Assembly (NCBI GenBank): GCA_030686995.1 | Contig: CM060706.1 | Location: 144,108,505 to 144,172,504 of the forward strand | Source: Artemisia argyi | Lineage: Eukaryota > Streptophyta > Magnoliopsida > Asterales > Asteraceae | Direction of reading: 5' to 3' | DNA length: 64,000 nt | Shown: piece by piece, positions 1-11,137 of the stretch | Layout of the letters: each line of letters starts with the position of its first letter | Numbering within the stretch: position 1 is the first letter of the stretch | The notes under the pieces: model-generated | What the model was told of the DNA's origin: nothing | Database searches by the model: none | What the model saw: only the letters and a program-made list of their open reading frames with translations | Made by a program: the position numbers and the translations under genes

Positions 1-377
1 TATTAAGTTTTCTATTTTTATGTAACTTTTTTTTATTAAAGTAATGTGTATTTTTTTAATTAATTAAGTTTATTTTAGTTAGTATTGTGTATACTTTATT
101 TTATGTAAAAAAAAATGGACGACAGCACCATATTTTCTGGTGCCAAAGAAAATGTGATGCCATGACATTTTTTGTGCCATAGAAATTTTTGCTGACGTGG
201 CAACACTTTTTTCCACGACACCACCTCGACAGCATGTGGGTACAACTAGCACTAAAAGGAGATGCAACAAACATTTTACATCTCATAACTCAAATATCAA
301 GTACAATAAATTATTTATTTATTTATCTATTTTTTTTTTATGGATAATCTTAAATATAAATAGCATTTGATCACTTA
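1..377. other. AT-rich flanking DNA, no gene
   Basis: No coding frame of interest is visible; the two short minus-strand frames here look like chance. The stretch ends at the TTA (375-377) that is the left target-site duplication of the PIF/Harbinger-like element. Confidence 0.5.
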
Positions 378-470
378 GAGCTCTAGGTATGGTAACTTAA
401 GTTACTAAAAAAATTTCGTCACGTCAATATCAAATCAGCTTTATCATTTCAAAAAAGAAAAAAAAAAGTA

Positions 471-1016
471 CGGGTGTAAACGAGACGAGACGGCTCGCGA
501 GTTATTCGAGATCGACTGGTAAACCACTCGAAATCGACTCAATTTAAACGAGTCGAGCTCGAGTTTATTGTCGAGTCGAGCTCGAGCTTGAAAATAGTTG
601 GCTCGTGAAGCTCGCGAGCCTTAACAAGCTTGGATTAAATTATACTTTTACCCTTTTATATACATAATTACATATATTTTCGAGCTTGAGCTTGAAAATA
701 GCTGGCTCATGAAACTCGCGAGCCTTAACGAGCTTGGATTAAATTATACTTTTACCCTTTTATATACATAATTACATACATTTACTTAATTTTCATACAA
801 ATCGAGTCGAGCCGAGCTTGATATACCGAGTATTTATCGAGTTCGAGCATGGAATATAGAAATAAACGAGCTCAAGTCGAGTTTCGAGCTCGAGTTTTAT
901 ATGACGAGTTGAGCTCGAGCTCGAAATATAAAGCTCGACCGAGCTCGAGTCGTGTTTCGAGCTCGAGTTATAGTATTTGAGTCGAGCTCGAGCTCGACTC
1001 GGCTCGTTTACACCCC
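471..1016. mobile_element. GAGCTCGAG-rich MITE-like repeat
   Basis: The sequence begins CGGGTGTAAACGAG and ends CTCGTTTACACCCC, an inverted repeat. The interior is saturated with CGAGCTCGAG/TCGAGC motifs. Two copies of a roughly 104-bp unit lie in tandem (about 575-785). No convincing target-site duplication was found, so superfamily (hAT-like is my guess) and exact ends are uncertain. Confidence 0.55.
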
Positions 1017-1113
1017 TAACCTTAACATCACTTTTTGGGACCCACTATTCTAATATTTCAATTTAACCCCTTAACTAATATTTCTTTTCCATTTACTTAA
1101 ACAAACTAATATT

Positions 1114-2562
1114 TGATGCGTGGAATTGCGCCCGCGCAAAAGGTTTTACCTCTCAAGGGATCTTAAGAAGCTTGCAATCCCCATCAGGCAGTGTACCTAT
1201 TCGTTGTAGTATAGTATAGTAACAAGTACCGGGAGATTGATCATTCAACTCAAAGAATAGTATTCGCTAGGGTTAAAACTCACTAAAACTAGGTTTAGAG
1301 GTGAGGGATGATTCTTTTTGTATTTTTATATTTTAGATAAAAGCAAGTAAAATCTCGGTTTTTGGAAGGAGTTGGCGGAATTAGTTGCTAATCAACTAAC
1401 CCAATTAACTAAAAATGCAATCAAAATAAAATAAACTAAACTTAAACTAATTGTGGTGGAAACAATAATGAGAGAAAATGTGTTACTTAGATTTCACTAC
1501 TTCCTAGCTATCTTTTACAGGTTGATTAGTTTGTTACAATTGCATTGATGACGGCACGGGTTATATTCCTTAATAACATTCGTAGGGCCGTGTACGATCT
1601 TCCCTAACTCTATAAGTTTCCACCTCTTCCTATATCGAGTCGACTACTAGCTCCTAACACGGCCTCATTAGTAGTTACCTACGCATTAAATACAACCAAA
1701 ATATCGTAGTACACCTCCGATCATGTTTCTTAATTAGACGTTCAAGCAAGTTACCAATTGGAAGTCTGCCAGCTTTCTTAAGCCTAACATCGAATTCATT
1801 CATCCACAACAATTATAAACAAACAACCAACCCATAATCAATATCTAAGTTTCATTACATCTAAGCAAACACAAAGAAAACCTAGCCTAGCATGTTAAAG
1901 AGAAGACACGCGTAAGATATAATCAAACAACACATAGACATATTGAATGATTTGATAAAGAACTTATCTTCAATTAAGCATGGAAGAAACAAAGGGTTGA
2001 AACCCTTATAACAGCTGTAAAATTTGTCTAGGGTTTACTCCCTTCAAAGTTGCACACAATGAATGAAAACTAGAAAACTATATATAGATTTTGTATCCTG
2101 ACGGCGTCAAGACTAATGTGTGACGCCGTCAACTCGCCGCCAAAATAAACTCGTATTGCCTAGATCCACTTCTGATGCCGTCACTCTTTATGGATTCTGG
2201 GCCTTCACTCTTTGCATAAACTCTTGATGGCCTTGACAATTTAATACGTGACGCCGTCAGGATCCCTTTACAAAACATTCTGGCGCGTCACGTGTAATTG
2301 ATTTATCCACCCCTTTGTCAACTCATGACGCCATCACTAGCACCATGTGACGCCGTCAAGTGCAATTTCCAGCATGATTTTGAGACTTTGTCGTTTTCTT
2401 CACTTTTTCGCTCCAAAAACGTACAAAATGCTTCCTTTTGTAAAATTCTTCTCAAAAGTACCAAAAATGACAAAAGGAACGATTTAGGGCAATATTTGAT
2501 CAAATAATCTCGACTTTTGCCTTAAATGACCCCCCAAAAGCGGTACACTTTTCGCTTCATCA
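1114..2562 (-). repeat. Left LTR (3' LTR in minus orientation) of the Athila-type element
   Basis: This LTR of 1449 bp is paired with 7620-9061. It contains a cluster of TGACGCCGTCA-type palindromes between 2099 and 2358 (2099, 2121, 2173, 2249, 2326 and 2348, some with one mismatch). A TATA-like CTATATATAG lies just on the low-coordinate side, that is, downstream of the cluster when read on the minus strand. Confidence 0.9.
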
Positions 2563-3139
2563 AATACCCTTACACTTGAGATTTGCTTGTCCTCAAGCAA
2601 ATGCGCTTTTATTATAATCAAAACACAAGTTAGGGGTCATTTAACACTAATATAAAAGTAATTGCAACAAATAATCGTTCCACTTCAACCAAAAACAAGC
2701 ACGGAAATTATACACTAGCACCTCACAAATAGTGTTTAGATACTCACATCTCTCGGGTGTAATAAAAGTATATATCACAATATGGAAATGGAAAACATCT
2801 CTCACTACCTGTCATAGCAAATAGATTACCATAAGCTGGGGAAAGGGTTAAACCTTCACCACTTGGCGTAAGCATGTAGGATAAACTGTTAAAGAGGTCT
2901 TTTAAAGGGTTATAACGTGAGATGTAGGGATATGATAAACACGGTTTTGTTGGATAAAGGCAATATTTACTGGTGACGAGTTAATCATCTTGGTCAATTA
3001 CATGTACAATGTGGCGTTGCTAAGCCAAGACTCGACTCGACTTAAGCTAATCAAAAACTAACAAAAACATAAAATAAACATAAAATGAAACGGGATGGTA
3101 GTCCGTATGTTTTTTCTCTTTTTCTTTTTTTCTTTTTCT

Positions 3140-3174
<35 letters not shown>

Positions 3175-5151
3175 ATACACTCTTACCCTACCATATAAAA
3201 TAATACATCATAGGGGATTTGCATTCCCATTACACTTGAACTTTTACATACTTTACAATCAACTATTGTAATGACTCGAATCAAGATAATCAAAACACTT
3301 GGAGTACTTTTTAAAATTAACGCACATATGGGGGTAATGGTTGATGATCTTCCCCATTACTCCATAACAATAGTACTTTACCCATGAATCCCAATCGTCC
3401 CAAGACAATATGTACAAGATATGGCCCGACTTAGCAACCATGTAATCAATTAGACAATTAACTAAGAGTTTAAACAAATAACAATAATGCACTAAAGATG
3501 AGTGCATACACGGAAGGCTAAGGTGATTTGGGTGTACATTTGGGGGTGGATTGTAGACAAATTCTATCTTTAAGTAAAATGCTTAAAGTTAGAAACGAAA
3601 AGATAGGCTCGGAGGGGTGTACTAGGGGCATCGTGTACTAAAAATGAGTACAACGCAAAGGTGTGGGAAAATTAATTGACTCTACTAGTCAAGTAATTAT
3701 GACTTCATTGGTCAAGTAATTATGATACGGGTTTAACACATGGGGTGATCCTAATGCCTCTTATCTTGTAGTAAATCCTAGTACACGAATGTAGTCTCAC
3801 TAGCGGTCTCGGGATGAATCTTAACGCAAGATATGGAATCTAAGTACTATCGGTACACTCATAAGCTCTAAGGATTCTCCTAACAAGTATAGGGGCGAAC
3901 CTCACTTAGTAGAAGGCCGGTACGAGTCTTTGATGCCTCAACTAACGGATGCTAACTAGTGCACTTCTTGGATCGCTGGCGCGTTACTTGCATAACGGAT
4001 GGTCACCAAGTCATACACTAGCGCTGGCGCGTTAGCCAATTAATCTAATACTCGGATGGTCACTACCTTTTTTGATAAAATTTTTGAGTGGTACGATTTT
4101 TTGTGCTAGTCATACAATTTCTATCCATGAGACGCTCATTAAGGCTAAAGCTTCACTCCTAAATATTGTAAAAATTTTTAAATTTGGTGCTAAAATTGGC
4201 CTAACAAGTATTTCTCTTAGTTTTATTACACACCTACTATTGAACAAACAAACTCAAGTGCAATTGTATTCTCTAAGGTATCACCATTTACTCTCCCCTT
4301 ATACTTAGGCTGAACATTGTCCCCAATGTTCAATAAAAAGATGTAAAAGTAAATAAGGTAAAAGAATGAAAACAAATACTCCCCTGATTCGTTCGATGTG
4401 GATAAATGGATAACATGGTTAAATCTTCCTCCAAGAAAATGAACGTTGAAAGCTTCCCTCCAGAAATATAAATCATCTTCTTGTCCAATATAACCTGTTA
4501 AACCTGAGAAAACAATCATGGCAAACCTCGTGTAAAATCGACGACAATCTATATATATATATAAGGATATAATGCTTGTGGAATGAATGTTTGCAGATTT
4601 CCTGGAATTTATAAAACTAAAGAATTAACAAAAACTTTAAGACTCCGTTAGAAAAACAAAAATTGCAAAATTTTCAGAATTTTACACCTGACGCCGTCAG
4701 GTGTTAATCCTGACGTCGTCAGAGTGTTCTGACAGAAATCTCATGTTAAGTTTCCGGAAAATTTCTGGATAAACTTACGCCTTAATTCCTGGAATTTTCT
4801 GCAAAACATCATTATGACTCGATATAACCATTTGACTCAAACAAATACTAATATACATGTTCATTTAATATTGTTATGGTTCATGTTCAATTCTGTTCTT
4901 AAAAACAAATTTAGGTTTCCCTTACACTTATCTTCTGTGAAATACATTTTTATGAAGTTAAGACAAACAACAAGGTAAAGCATTTTCACAATTTAGTATA
5001 AAACATGATCCACAAACAATAAAAATAAAACATGCATACGGAAACAAATAAAATCAAACAAACAAATAATCAAACAAATAAAACATGGGTTGCCTCCCAA
5101 TAAGCGATTTTCTTTATTTACGAGTCTTGTAGCTAGACTCAAAGTCATGGG
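2563..5151. other. Non-coding 3' internal region of the Athila-type element
   Basis: This is internal element sequence without a supported ORF. It includes a poly-T tract near 3140-3171. Two further palindromes, TGACGCCGTCA (4689-4699) and TGACGTCGTCA (4711-4721), are present. The same stretch recurs at 49310-51780, confirming that it belongs to the element. Confidence 0.7.
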
Positions 5152-6057
5152 CTATCCTATATGAGTGAGCACCTCATCGAGGACATCTTTGGGATCAAAC
5201 TTAGGTTTCAATTTCCTATCGGTTCTCTTGGTGCGATATGACTTCTCAAATTTTTCTCCATTCGGATCATATATAATTATCTTCATATGCCATGATCCGT
5301 CACCTTCCTTAGGTGGCTTGTCCCAATCCCATTTACATTTATCACCTTCCCTTTTCCACTTGTTCATTCCTAAGTTGATAGGCATCACTCCTAGGAATTC
5401 AATCATTTTCCTAAAGACTAATGGATCCTCAAAGGGGTTTAGCTCTTCATCCCTAGCTATGAGTTGCTCTACCAAATGTGTTTTGTTTATAAACTCCTCC
5501 TCTAAATAAAATGGGCGTTGAGGTCCTATGAAGTCTCTATTTACCCAAGGTCCATATCTAGATGGTCTCCTATTCACATCTACCCAATTGGGCAATGGTT
5601 CCTCATTAGTATCATAGGCATGTTTCTTAACATCATAGACCGACCAAGTTTCTTCTTCTCCTACCGCTATTCTAGATTCCTTACAATCAATCATCGCACT
5701 TGCCGTAGCTAAGAATCCTCTTCCTATTAATAACTGGCATGTAGTGTCACTAACCATATAAAGGACGTGGAAATCGGCTAACATTGTCAATCTTCCTATA
5801 TGCACTAACACATCCTTCACTACCCCAACCGGATATGCTACACTTCCATCCATAAGCCTTATGATTACCTCTGTTTCATCTAACTTTCCTGGCTTAAGAG
5901 TGGTGTATAGAGATAATGGAAGCAAATTTAGGCTTGACCCAAGATCGGCTAGTGTGTCAAAAGCATCAGAATTTCCGATCTTACAAGGTAACATGAATAT
6001 GCCCGGATCATCTAATTTCTTAGGTAACTTAACGAAGGCGGTCCCATTCTTACCCAA
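5152..6057 (-). CDS. Athila-type aspartic protease with C-terminal extension
   Basis: The 301-residue frame begins with the conserved lead-in KLPKKLDDPGIF and carries a retropepsin domain at residues about 10-130. The active-site region reads ADLGSSLNLLP, where autonomous relatives have D-L/T-G-A/S-S. The flap and later strands (LLIGRGFL) are also recognisable. A protease in this element would release Gag products from the polyprotein. Unusually, no reverse transcriptase follows: the frame continues about 150 residues into a Trp- and Lys-rich tail and stops. That tail matches no family I recognise. The frame is open, unlike the upstream gag, but lies within a non-autonomous element. Confidence 0.75.
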   Translation of the reverse strand: MGKNGTAFVKLPKKLDDPGIFMLPCKIGNSDAFDTLADLGSSLNLLPLSLYTTLKPGKLDETEVIIRLMDGSVAYPVGVVKDVLVHIGRLTMLADFHVLYMVSDTTCQLLIGRGFLATASAMIDCKESRIAVGEEETWSVYDVKKHAYDTNEEPLPNWVDVNRRPSRYGPWVNRDFIGPQRPFYLEEEFINKTHLVEQLIARDEELNPFEDPLVFRKMIEFLGVMPINLGMNKWKREGDKCKWDWDKPPKEGDGSWHMKIIIYDPNGEKFEKSYRTKRTDRKLKPKFDPKDVLDEVLTHIG

Positions 6058-6080
6058 CTTAAGTTTCTTTTCATATTCTT

Positions 6081-7560
6081 CTAAACGGGCATTGTAATAG
6101 GAGCACGGGCTAAGACATCAATGACGGGACGCTCAAGGTGAAGTTCCTTGAATTCTTCGCCAAGGTCTTGTGTAGGAAGTGTTTCAACTATGCTATTGAC
6201 CGAATTGATGTTGGGTGTTACATTAAATTGGTTCTTTTGAAAGATTTGGGTTTGTTTGAAACACCTGCTCATGGCATTGACCGAATAGTATTGTGGACAA
6301 TAAGTAGGAGACGATACAGATGATATAGCGTTAACGTTTAGTTTCGGATTCTTGACCGTGTTACTTGGGAGTACTCCCATTTCTCGGTCATTGAGAACTT
6401 TCAACAACGTGTCAATCTTATTGGTCATCTCACTTTGCTTTTGTTTGAAATCGGCTTCAAACTTTGCTAAACGAGTTTCTTGAGATGCCATAAATTTGGA
6501 CATCAATCCTTCAAAATTATTGGTACTACCATAGTTATTAGAAGGATTGTTGTTGAAAGTACGGTTAGAGGATGGACCGTTTGGTTGATAACGATTAGGT
6601 GGAGTGGAAGAATTGTTTTGGGGCATGTTTTGGTTCTGTTTCCACCTAAGGTTCGGGTGATTTTTCCAAGAAGGATTGTATGAATCACCGTAAGGGTTTT
6701 GCTCGGTTTTGAAAGTGTACCACTTGTCTCCCGCTCCGTCGGTACGCGAGGATGCGTAATACGCGAAAGCTTGTTCGGGGAGTTCCATGCAATCACGAGT
6801 GTCGTGGGACCACTACATAATTCGCACGAAGAAGTGATTTTGTTCACTTGGCTTGAAGTTTTAGGAGCTTCGTAGGATTTCATGAGAAACTTGACTTTGT
6901 CTTCAAGTTCCATGATTCTACGTTTTGTTCAAATCACGGGGATCATTCCAACTTTCGTTGTCATAGAGAGCAAGATCTTCTATGAGTTTCCATGATTCTT
7001 CCGCACTTAGATCACGAAGCTTGCCACCGGCCGATTGGTCAATGGTTCGCCTTGTGGAGAGATCGATATGGTCATAGAAGATTTGGACTTGGAGCCAAAG
7101 ATCTATGCCGTGATGAGGGACTTTTTGGAGTAAGTCCTAAAAACGAGTCCATGCTTCATAGAGAGTTTCACCTTGACGTTGTTGGAACATCAAGATGTCA
7201 TTTCTAAGCTTAGTGGTTCTCCCCGGTGGGAAAAATTGAGCAAGGAAACACGTGGTGAGATCGTCCCAAGAGGTGATGGATCCCGCGGGTAAACGCTCAA
7301 GCCATTGACTAGCTTGGTCACATAGAGAGAATTGGAAGAAACGCAATCAGGTCGTCTCTCGAGTTCCGACAATAAGGTCTATGGAATATACTATTTTGAG
7401 AAAATCCTTGAGATGTTGATTAGGATATTCGGAACGAAGTCCATGGAATGTACATCTGCTTTGCACCAACCGGATGGTGTCGGATCGCAAGGGAGACACA
7501 TTGGCTCCTTGAGTGAGCTCAATGGTGTTTCAATAGCCTTGGTGGCTAGGACGGGAGTAC
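6081..7560 (-). pseudogene. Athila-type gag, frameshifted
   Basis: Gag is spread over several minus-strand frames. The N-terminal part (7137-7346) shows the retrotransposon Gag core with FSLCDQASQWLERLP and QRQGETLYEAWTRF. A Cys-rich zinc-knuckle region begins CELCSGP in the 6503-6913 frame, then shifts frame. The C-terminal part (6081-6788) has the Athila-like YGDSYNPSWKNHPN, followed by Asn-rich linker and a short coiled-coil-like stretch (KFEADFKQKQSEMTNKID). Gag would form the particle that packages element RNA. At least two frameshifts separate the blocks, so no full-length product is expected. Confidence 0.75.
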
Positions 7561-7596
7561 TCTCCTAAAGTTCGGGGTCTAGACAATAACTATTTT

Positions 7597-7613
7597 CCGG
7601 AGTTGCGGCGCCA
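7597..7613 (-). promoter_or_regulatory. Primer-binding site (TGGCGCC type)
   Basis: Read on the minus strand, TGGCGCCGCAACTCCGG lies six bases inside the 5' LTR boundary, the expected place for tRNA-primed minus-strand DNA synthesis. TGGCGCC is the usual start of Athila/Tat primer sites; the exact tRNA was not determined. Confidence 0.8.
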
Positions 7614-7619
7614 AAAACT

Positions 7620-9061
7620 TGATGCGTGGAATTGCGCCCTCGTAAAAGGTTTTACCTCTCAAAGGATCTTGAGAAGCTTGCAATCTCCACCAGGCAGTGT
7701 ACCTGTTCATTGTAGTATAGTATAGTGACAAGTACCGAGGGATTGATCGTTCAACTCAAAGAATAGTGTTCGCTAGGGTTAAAACTCACTAAAACTAGGT
7801 CTAGAGGTGAGGGATGATTCTTTTTATATTTTTATATTTTAGATGAAAGCAAGTAAAATCTCGGTTTTTGGAAGGAGTGGGCAGAATTAGTTGCTAATCA
7901 ACTAACCCAATTAACTAAAGATACAATCAAAATAAAATAAACTAAACTTAAACTAATTGTGGTGGAAACAATAATGAGAGAAAATGTGTTTGCTTAGATT
8001 TCAGTACTCCATAGCTATCTTTTACAGGTTGATTAGTTTGTTACAATTGCATGGATGATGAGTTATATTCCTTAACAATATTCGTAGGGCCGTGTATGAT
8101 CTTCCCTAACTCTATAAGCTTCTACCTCTTCCTATGTCGAGCCGACTACTAGCTCCTAAAATGGCCTCATTAGTAGTTACCTACGCATTAAATACAACCA
8201 AAATATCGTAGTACACCTCCGATCATGTTTCTTAAGACGTTCAAGCAAGTTACCAATTGGAAGTCTGCCAGTTTTCTTAAGCCTAACATCGAATTCATTC
8301 ATCCACAACAATTATAAACAACCAACCAACCCATAATCAATATCTAAGTTTCATTACATCTAAGCAACACACAAAGAAAACCTAGCCTAGCATGTTAAAG
8401 AGAAGACAAGCGTAAGATATAATCAAACAACACATAGACATATTGAATGATTTGATAAAGAACTTATCTTCAATTAAGCATGGAAGAAACAAAGGGTTGA
8501 AACCCTTAAAACAGCTGTAAAATTTGTCTAGGGTTTACTCCCTTCAAAGTTGCACACAATGAATGAAAACTAGTAAACTATATATAGATTTTGTATCCTG
8601 ATAGCGTCAAGAGTAATGTGTGACGCCGTCAACTCGCCGCCAAAATAAACTCGTATTGCCTAGATCCACTTCTGACGCCGTCACTCTTTATGGATTCTGG
8701 GCCTTCAATCTTTGAATTTACTCTTGATGGCCTTGACAATTTAATACGTGACGCTGTCACGATCCCTTCACAAAACATTCTGGCGCGTCATGTGTAATTG
8801 ATTTATCCACCCCTTTGTCAACTCATGACGCCGTCACTAGCACCATGTGACGCCGTCAAGTGCAATTTCCAGCATGATTTTGAGACTTTGTCATTTTCTT
8901 CACTTTTTCGCTCTAAAAACGTTCAAAATGCTTCTTTTTGTAAAATTCCTCTCAAAGTACCTAAAATGACAAAAGGAACGATTTAGGACAATATTTGATA
9001 AAATAATCTCGACTTTGGCCTTAAATGACCCTCGAAAAGTGGTACACTTTTCGCTTCATCA
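7620..9061 (-). repeat. Right LTR (5' LTR in minus orientation) of the Athila-type element
   Basis: This LTR of 1442 bp is the partner of 1114-2562. On the minus strand, a cluster of TGACG(C/G)CGTCA palindromes (8858 down to 8599) sits directly upstream of the TATA-like CTATATATAG (about 8578-8590), the arrangement of a U3 enhancer next to a promoter. Confidence 0.9.
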
Positions 9062-9264
9062 ATATTTCATTAATAAACTTAAAAATTAGAATACGAAATA
9101 AAATAGTTATGAACATAAAAAAAGTTACAAAATAGAAAAAAAATACGAAATAAAAAAAGTTACAAAATAAAACATTACATAAACTTCGATTAATAAAAAT
9201 AAAACATAGCTAAATAAAACATTACATAAACATACGAAATTAAAAACATTAAACTAGAGGACTT

Positions 9265-10547
9265 TGTTGAGGCAACATTGTGAGTATCTCCTAATGTTTT
9301 AATGATGACAAATAAACCTTCAAAACACATAAAATAACAAACGGTAACCAAAATTCCGCGACTCCCATACCTGGTGCTGGCGCGCTGCCCGCGCGTTGAC
9401 GCGTGGGCGACGCGTCAGGCTTCTGTATGGATTGGGACGAATTTTGAAAGTCGGCTTTCCCCTTACCCGACAAATGTGGATTTTTCAATACAGGTATGAA
9501 TATGTTATGTGCTTAATTGAGAACACTCGAAACGAGTTTTGGGATTAGAGAGATCCAACTTTTTAAATACCCATTTTCGGGAAAATGCCAACTCATGTTT
9601 TCTAACTCCCGCCTCTAGCCAAGGCCTTTCTAAACCTAGGGAGCTTATATATTTCACGTAAAATCAAGAGAAAGCATTCATATGCTCATAGCCCGTACTT
9701 ACGTCATCTCTAATCACGTAGCGGGTTTACTCCCTTATTGGTCAAACTAAGTCAAAGGTCACTTTACGTAAACGCATCCTTTCCCGCATGGGATATGCTT
9801 TAGAATGATGCAAAGCACTTAACTTGTTTGTATCAAGGAGTTAGTTGAGTACGTCGAGTCGTGGAAAGTCACGAGTTATGAGATTATGGATTCTCGACGT
9901 TGAGTTACTTGAGACTATAAAACTAACATTTGATTTTCTCAACTTATAATCATAATTGTCTAAATCTTTTCTTCTTAATGATAATTTAATTATCTCTTAA
10001 TCATTTCTCTAATTACTTTTCATATAAAACAAAACCTCCAATCCTCCCAAAATCTTATCCCCAACATCCTCTTAATATTCCCTTACACCTCTTACACCTT
10101 TGTACTTTTGTCTCCTCACAAACTCGCACACAATATTACCTCTTACATATTCTCTTACACACTCATATTTTTTGACTCACACACTCTCCCACACAAGATT
10201 CCCCTCACTTTATACATTCCCTATACACCTTTCTCATACACCAATACATACACTTCGATATACATACATACACTCTTTTCTACACCAATACATACACTTC
10301 CCACCGAAAGGATTATACTAGTGAATATTATCGGTGTCGTGGATTCGCAACTGGACGTATAGATGGTATAAACCCCCCATCCGAACCAGTATATATCGTT
10401 GTGTTCTTTACTCGCTTTATATACTCTTGGTTGTGATTGTGTTTGTGGTTGCCCTTACATAGACCGCTTGGTTGTCTTCGTGGCTTAAAGTTTTTAAACA
10501 TATAAAAAGCTGAAGAAACCGTATTCAACCCCCTCTACGGTTCTACA
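9265..10547. mobile_element. Solo LTR of a Copia-like (possibly SIRE-type) element
   Basis: The 1283-bp sequence begins TGTTGAGGCAACATTG and ends CTCTACGGTTCTACA. It is flanked by a perfect 5-bp duplication GACTT (9260-9264, 10548-10552). The terminal TTCAACCCCCTCTACGGTT resembles the 3' end of SIRE/Maximus-type Copia LTRs. No internal region remains, so it is a solo LTR, probably left by recombination between two LTRs. Lineage is inferred. Confidence 0.8.
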
Positions 10548-10559
10548 GACTTGTTCAAG

Positions 10560-10830
10560 ATTAATCTGTTTCATAATCAGATTCCACCACCCCAAATTTC
10601 AACATGAAAAACTCATCATGAGCTTGTTCTTGCCGCATTCTCTCTTCCTACTCTTGTTGAACCCTTGGTTGTTCCGCTTCAACCCTTGCTTGTTCTTTTA
10701 ATGTTTCTCTTAAAGCCTCTTCATCTCGCATAAATTGATGATGCTGTTTCTCAGTAAATCCATGCTAATCAAGTGATTCCTCTTCATCTAGACTAAGTTG
10801 ATGTAGCTGTTGTGATACCGAACAAGCCAT
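10560..10830 (-). pseudogene. Broken small ORF starting MACSVSQQL
   Basis: Reading minus from an ATG near 10830, the frame gives MACSVSQQLHQLSLDEEES and meets a stop. It continues open in the same frame as a Glu/Gln-rich helical segment (DEEALRETLKEQ, then a second stop before EERMRQEQAHDEFF) to a final stop near SDYETD. I do not recognise the family. It lies downstream of the 10890-11114 ORF inside the same PIF-like element. Confidence 0.4.
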
Positions 10831-10889
10831 AATGTTTTCATTATGCATCCAATGGATTTCCACAATGTTTTCTTAATCTCGTAATCTTT

Positions 10890-11114
10890 TCAGGTTTCAT
10901 CATGCAAAAATTTGTCAATGACAACATATCTTTCAGGCAAAATGCCTTTGCAGTTCACGTATTGTTTTCTCAGATCTTCTTTAGCTTCTTTTGCTTGCTC
11001 AAACAGCGTGATAACGCCGACAATAGCTTCCTGACGAGCCGCATCCTCTTGCTGACATTGATTATGAATATACGCTTGAATTTCTTCGACGACATGAGGG
11101 AGAGAACAAGCCAT
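10890..11114 (-). CDS. Small helical protein of unknown function
   Basis: The frame of 74 residues starts MACSLPHVVEEIQAY and is rich in Glu, Gln and Ala, so it should be largely helical. No catalytic motif or signal peptide is seen. Its end (IDKFLHDET) faintly resembles the middle of the second ORF of the element at 17883 (LETLLRNDET), suggesting related proteins. On the minus strand the promoter-like TATA is near 16590-16602, and an LTR element (11138-16542) lies between it and this ATG. The original transcription unit is therefore split by 5.4 kb and probably dead. Confidence 0.4.
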   Translation of the reverse strand: MACSLPHVVEEIQAYIHNQCQQEDAARQEAIVGVITLFEQAKEAKEDLRKQYVNCKGILPERYVVIDKFLHDET

Positions 11115-11137
11115 AAATTAAAAGTTATAAGGGTATA

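Larger units (their letters stand above)
1114..9061 (-). mobile_element. Athila-type Ty3/Gypsy LTR element lacking RT, RNase H and integrase
   Basis: The two LTRs (1114-2562 and 7620-9061) both begin TGATGCGTGG and end TTCATCA. They are flanked by a perfect 5-bp duplication ATATT (1109-1113, 9062-9066). Coding is on the minus strand. Beside the right LTR is a minus-strand primer-binding site, TGGCGCCGCAACTCCGG (7597-7613), of the TGGCGCC type used by Athila/Tat elements. Gag and an aspartic protease follow, then about 2.6 kb with no reverse transcriptase, RNase H or integrase. Related copies at 47873 and 56301 show that the family mobilised repeatedly, presumably using enzymes from elsewhere. 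Confidence 0.9.

Noticed and set aside
471..1016. Confirmed hAT element with 8-bp duplication
   Set aside because: The inverted ends are clear, but the flanking bases do not match, so only a MITE-like repeat is claimed.
9291..9488. 65-residue minus-strand ORF
   Set aside because: It lies inside the solo LTR and its composition follows a GC-rich palindromic patch; no family motif.
10100..10362. Thr/His/Ser-rich ORFs on the plus strand
   Set aside because: These come from CA/CT-rich repeats (ATACACT...) within the solo LTR.
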